Below the pieces are notes generated by a model. That model was not told the DNA's origin. It worked only from the letters and a program-made list of their open reading frames with translations, and searched no databases. A DNA stretch of 8,210 nucleotides, taken from contig JALWVW010000046.1 in NCBI GenBank assembly GCA_027079365.1, positions 1-8,210 of the forward strand. Direction: 5' to 3'. Below, piece by piece: positions 5,793 through 8,210 of this stretch. This DNA comes from Campylobacteraceae bacterium (GTDB lineage: Bacteria; Campylobacterota; Campylobacteria; Campylobacterales; Sulfurovaceae). Position numbers and translations under genes: made by a program. Each line of letters starts with the position of its first letter. Position 1 is the stretch's first letter.

Positions 5793-7188
5793 AAAAGTAG
5801 CGATCCTTGGCCGTCCCAATGTTGGCAAAAGCTCCCTCTTTAACCGTCTCGCCAGACAGAGAGATGCGATCACCTCTGATGTGAGCGGCACAACCCGTGA
5901 CATCAAAAAGCGTATCGTCACCATCTCTGAAAATCGTGATTTTGAAGTCATAGATACGGGAGGTATCGACTATAGCTCTGATCTCTTCTCTAAAGTTGCA
6001 GATTTTTCCCTCAAGGCTGCAGACATGGCGGATGTCATCATTTACATGGTCGATGGCAAAACTATCCCTGTCGAAGAAGACAGAGAGCTCTTCTATAAGC
6101 TTCAACAGCTAGGCAAGCCCCTTGCACTGGTCGTCAACAAGATAGACAACGACAAAGAAGAGGAGCGTTACTGGGAATTTTTGGAGTTTGGTGCGGACAG
6201 AACCTTTCCTATGTCAGTCAGCCACAACCGTTACTTCAATGACTTCTATGCATGGCTAGAAGAGTATATTCCCGCCAAGGAAGAACCCGAAGAAGCGCCT
6301 GAATCACAGGAGCTCATAGGAGAAGATGAGGACAATAGCTCTCTGGAGGATTTTCTAAAGCAGGATACGCTAGATCTCCCCGAAGAGAGCAGATCGCTCA
6401 AAGTCGCTATCATCGGGCGGGTCAATACTGGCAAAAGCTCTCTGCTCAATGCCCTGCTCGGAGAGGAGCGTTCTGTTGTCTCAGATGTGGCAGGTACGAC
6501 CATCGACCCTATTGATGAGACGATCACACACAGAGAGTATGAGATTACCTTCGTCGATACTGCCGGGATCAGACGCAGAGGCAAGATCCTCGGTATCGAA
6601 AAACATGCACTCAGCCGTACCGAGGCGATGCTTGAGCAGGCAGACATCGCCCTGCTTGTCCTTGATGCTACCGAAAAGATCTCTGAGCTGGACGAGCGAA
6701 TCGCAGGCATCACGGAGAAATTCAAGCTCGGCACTGTCATCGTCCTTAACAAATGGGATGCCAGAGGAGAGAAGAGCTACGAAGCAGCTGTTGAGGAGGT
6801 CAGAGACGAACTCAAATTTCTCAGCTACGCTCCTATCCTCACCATCTCAGCATTGACTGGCCAGCGGGTACACCGCCTCCTGGATGAAGTCACAGGTATC
6901 TATCAGCGCTATGCCCAGCGCATCCCTACCAGTACGATCAACGAAGTGCTACATCGTGCCATGAGGCGCCATCACATCCCCAGCCACCACGGTGCGGTAG
7001 TCAAGATAAAGTTTGCCACCCAGTACGAGACCAAGCCACCCAAGATCGCCCTGATCGTCAACAAGCCAAACTTTTTGCATTTTAGCTACATCCGTTATCT
7101 GGCCAATGCCTTCAGGGAGGCTTTTGATTTCGAGGGTGTGCCGTTGGATATCGTCACGCGAAAGCGGGGGGAGAGGCCGGAAGATTAA
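5779..7188 (+). CDS. der: Ribosome assembly GTPase Der (EngA), two tandem GTPase domains
   Basis: Der binds the 50S precursor and is needed for its late assembly; the 469-residue length is usual. GTPase domain 1: GRPNVGKS (11-18), SGTTRD (36-41), DTGG (59-62), NKID (120-123), SVS (146-148). An acidic linker of about 40 residues (164-205, rich in Glu/Asp) follows. GTPase domain 2: GRVNTGKS (213-220), AGTTIDPID (238-246), DTAG (260-263), NKWD (324-327), SAL (357-359). The C-terminal KH-like domain (about 380-469) contains RIPTSTINEVLHRAMRRHHIP (381-401, key IPTSxxN) and PKIALIVNKP (421-430). Domain 2 differs from the common GRPNVGKS and AGTTRDxID forms at P to V, V to T, and R to I; some of these substitutions seem usual in Campylobacterota from memory. 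The start at 5779 has AAGG at 5769-5772, six bases upstream. It stands alone on its own promoter, followed by trpS with a separate promoter. Confidence 0.97.
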   Translation: MPSLKKVAILGRPNVGKSSLFNRLARQRDAITSDVSGTTRDIKKRIVTISENRDFEVIDTGGIDYSSDLFSKVADFSLKAADMADVIIYMVDGKTIPVEEDRELFYKLQQLGKPLALVVNKIDNDKEEERYWEFLEFGADRTFPMSVSHNRYFNDFYAWLEEYIPAKEEPEEAPESQELIGEDEDNSSLEDFLKQDTLDLPEESRSLKVAIIGRVNTGKSSLLNALLGEERSVVSDVAGTTIDPIDETITHREYEITFVDTAGIRRRGKILGIEKHALSRTEAMLEQADIALLVLDATEKISELDERIAGITEKFKLGTVIVLNKWDARGEKSYEAAVEEVRDELKFLSYAPILTISALTGQRVHRLLDEVTGIYQRYAQRIPTSTINEVLHRAMRRHHIPSHHGAVVKIKFATQYETKPPKIALIVNKPNFLHFSYIRYLANAFREAFDFEGVPLDIVTRKRGERPED

Positions 7189-7206
7189 GGATATTTTTGC
7201 TGTAAA

Positions 7207-7230
7207 GGTGTGTTGACAAACACACCCTAC
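7207..7230 (-). repeat. Single GTAG-headed hairpin downstream of der (REP-like)
   Basis: GGTGTGTT (7207-7214) pairs perfectly with AACACACC (7219-7226) around the loop GACA. Next to the stem, CTAC (7227-7230) makes the minus strand read GTAG directly before the hairpin, the same 5' GTAG head as both units near 2278-2345, though the stem sequence differs. It starts 19 bases after the der stop. There is no T-run on either side, so it is not a standard intrinsic terminator, but it could block exonucleases at the der mRNA end. Confidence 0.55.
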
Positions 7231-7248
7231 AAAGATTAATTGTACAAA

Positions 7249-7276
7249 TTTCTCATTTCTCATTTCTCATTTCTCA
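7249..7276 (+). repeat. Four perfect tandem copies of the heptamer TTTCTCA
   Basis: The unit TTTCTCA occurs exactly four times in a row (7249-7255, 7256-7262, 7263-7269, 7270-7276) and is followed by TTTT. The array ends seven bases before the TGCTATAAT promoter of trpS, so it occupies the -35 and upstream T-rich region. Arrays of this kind can gain or lose units by slippage. Whether the copy number varies cannot be seen here. Confidence 0.9.
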
Positions 7277-7282
7277 TTTTCC

Positions 7283-7291
7283 TGCTATAAT
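7283..7291 (+). promoter_or_regulatory. Extended -10 promoter of trpS
   Basis: TGCTATAAT is an extended -10 box. Transcription would start near 7298, giving a leader of about 50 bases to the trpS ATG. The hexamer 17 bases upstream is TTTCTC, part of the heptamer array, and is a poor match to TTGACA. Confidence 0.65.
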
Positions 7292-7304
7292 TTACAAAAA
7301 TTTA

Positions 7305-7342
7305 TATCCTGCATTATGCAATAGAATTACAGGATACCAGGA
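7305..7342 (+). promoter_or_regulatory. trpS leader: inverted repeat next to the ribosome binding site
   Basis: TATCCTG (7305-7311) is complementary to CAGGATA (7330-7336), enclosing 18 bases. An alternative small stem TGCA/TGCA (7310-7313 with 7317-7320) would compete with it. The outer stem ends two bases before AGGA (7339-7342), the ribosome site six bases before the trpS ATG. A structure here could influence ribosome access. There are no Trp codons or T-box features, so classical attenuation is unlikely. Confidence 0.4.
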
Positions 7343-7348
7343 ATCCCC

Positions 7349-8210
7349 ATGCGCGTACTCAACGGACTACAATCCTCTGGCAGCCTCCATATCGGCAACT
7401 ACTTCGGAGCCATCAAGCCCATGATGGATCTCCAGGATGACAATGACATGTTTATGTTTATCGCCAACTACCATGCCCTCACTTCCCTTAAGGACTCAGA
7501 AGCACTCAAGGCCAATACCCTAGATGCAGCGATCACCTTTCTCTCGCTGGGGCTCAATCCACAGAAAAGTACTTTTTGGCTGCAAAGTGATGTCAAAGAG
7601 GTACTTGAGCTCTACTGGATACTCTCAGCTTATACTCCCATGGGGCTGCTGGAGCGTGCCCACAGCTACAAAGACAAGGTTGCCAAGGGTATCGGAGCCA
7701 ACCATGCACTCTTCTCCTACCCTGTACTTATGGCGGCGGATATTCTGCTCTATGACTCACAGATCGTACCAGTGGGCAAAGACCAGATCCAACATGTCGA
7801 GATGGCCAGAGATATTGCTATCAAGTTCAACAATGAACATGGAGAGATCTTTGTGATCCCAGAACATAAAGTCGATGAAAATGTAGCGACAGTACCAGGG
7901 ATTGACGGTGCAAAGATGAGCAAAAGCTATGGCAATGATATCAGCATCTTCATGGATGAAAAGCCACTGCAGAAACTTTGCAACAAGGTCGTCACAGACT
8001 CTACACCAATGGGAGAGCCGCTGGATCACACTGACTGCAATGTCTATGCCCTGGCTTCACTCTTTCTTGACGAAGAGGGAAAGGCGGCACTGGCGGCACG
8101 CTATGCCAGCGGCAGCGAGGGATACGGTCACTTCAAAAAGTATCTCAAAACATTGATTTGGGAAGCGTTTGCAGAAGCCAGAGAGAAACGCGCCTACTAC
8201 CTGGCACATA
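7349..8210 (+). CDS. trpS: Tryptophanyl-tRNA synthetase, C-terminus cut by window edge
   Basis: TrpS charges tRNA-Trp, a class I synthetase acting as a cytoplasmic dimer. I translated 287 codons without a stop to the window edge; the family is about 320-335 residues, so about 35-45 are missing. The HIGH-type motif is HIGN (14-17) in SGSLHIGNYFG, the Trp-binding region is MAADILLYDSQIVPVGKDQ (128-146, with D131 the likely indole-recognising Asp), followed by QHVEMARDIA (148-157), and the KMSKS motif is exact at 189-193 (GAKMSKSYGN). The ATG at 7349 follows AGGA at 7339-7342. It has its own promoter and leader hairpin downstream of der. No anomaly is seen in the coding part. Confidence 0.97.
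   Translation, partial: MRVLNGLQSSGSLHIGNYFGAIKPMMDLQDDNDMFMFIANYHALTSLKDSEALKANTLDAAITFLSLGLNPQKSTFWLQSDVKEVLELYWILSAYTPMGLLERAHSYKDKVAKGIGANHALFSYPVLMAADILLYDSQIVPVGKDQIQHVEMARDIAIKFNNEHGEIFVIPEHKVDENVATVPGIDGAKMSKSYGNDISIFMDEKPLQKLCNKVVTDSTPMGEPLDHTDCNVYALASLFLDEEGKAALAARYASGSEGYGHFKKYLKTLIWEAFAEAREKRAYYLAH

Noticed and set aside
6246..6752. A 168-codon minus-strand open frame rich in Ser and Arg
   Set aside because: It is the complement of the der coding region, where all GTPase motifs are intact; Ser-rich shadows are expected from Glu/Arg codons on the other strand.
7207..7226. Intrinsic terminator for der
   Set aside because: The hairpin is strong but no T-run follows it on the plus strand, so it does not meet the usual form; it is listed as a repeat instead.
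7292..7348. T-box or Trp leader-peptide attenuator before trpS
   Set aside because: The leader is only about 50 bases and has no Trp-codon run or T-box sequence. The two-codon ATG-CAA-TAG at 7316-7324 is likely chance.
1..8210. Defence, CRISPR, toxin-antitoxin or prophage system
   Set aside because: Nearly every coding stretch belongs to a core family; no nuclease, integrase, regularly spaced repeat array or paired small toxin-antitoxin genes could be found on either strand.

Overview
The window reads as chromosomal housekeeping DNA from a Campylobacterota (Epsilonproteobacteria) relative, most likely Sulfurovum- or Sulfurimonas-like. This is inferred from three things: the futalosine-route menaquinone gene mqnC, the ribH-nusB pair that is also adjacent in Helicobacter, and Der variants that resemble those I recall from this phylum. 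Base composition looks mid-range (not counted). Genes are tightly packed and no stretch over 300 bases lacks a gene. I see no tRNA, rRNA, CRISPR array, prophage or transposase gene.

Left block, minus strand (read from 3994 down to 1): a secreted DUF3108 protein; then ribH (lumazine synthase), nusB (transcription antitermination factor), mqnC (radical SAM step of menaquinone synthesis) and an M16-family peptidase homologue cut by the window edge. ribH/nusB and mqnC/M16 each overlap by one base (TAATG and TGATG), so both pairs look translationally coupled. A TATAAT box just upstream of ribH probably drives the set. The 99-base nusB-mqnC gap holds a pair of GTAG-headed palindromes arranged head to head, resembling a REP/BIME element.

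Middle block: a MscS-family channel gene on the plus strand is divergent from DUF3108 across a 69-base AT-rich gap. It converges on a small minus-strand lipoprotein gene (TTG start) that carries two GxxDG-type motifs.

Right block, plus strand: der (double GTPase for ribosome assembly) has its own extended -10 promoter and a 21-codon upstream ORF that overlaps the der start codon. After der comes another GTAG-headed hairpin, four tandem copies of TTTCTCA leading into a TGCTATAAT promoter, a short leader hairpin, and trpS (tryptophanyl-tRNA synthetase), cut by the right edge.

Most genes are ordinary core functions: riboflavin, menaquinone, transcription, ribosome assembly, tRNA charging and osmotic protection. 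The more interesting signals are intergenic (REP-like palindromes, the heptamer repeat at the trpS promoter, the der upstream ORF), plus an M16 homologue that has lost its zinc site. I found no evidence for a new multi-gene system.
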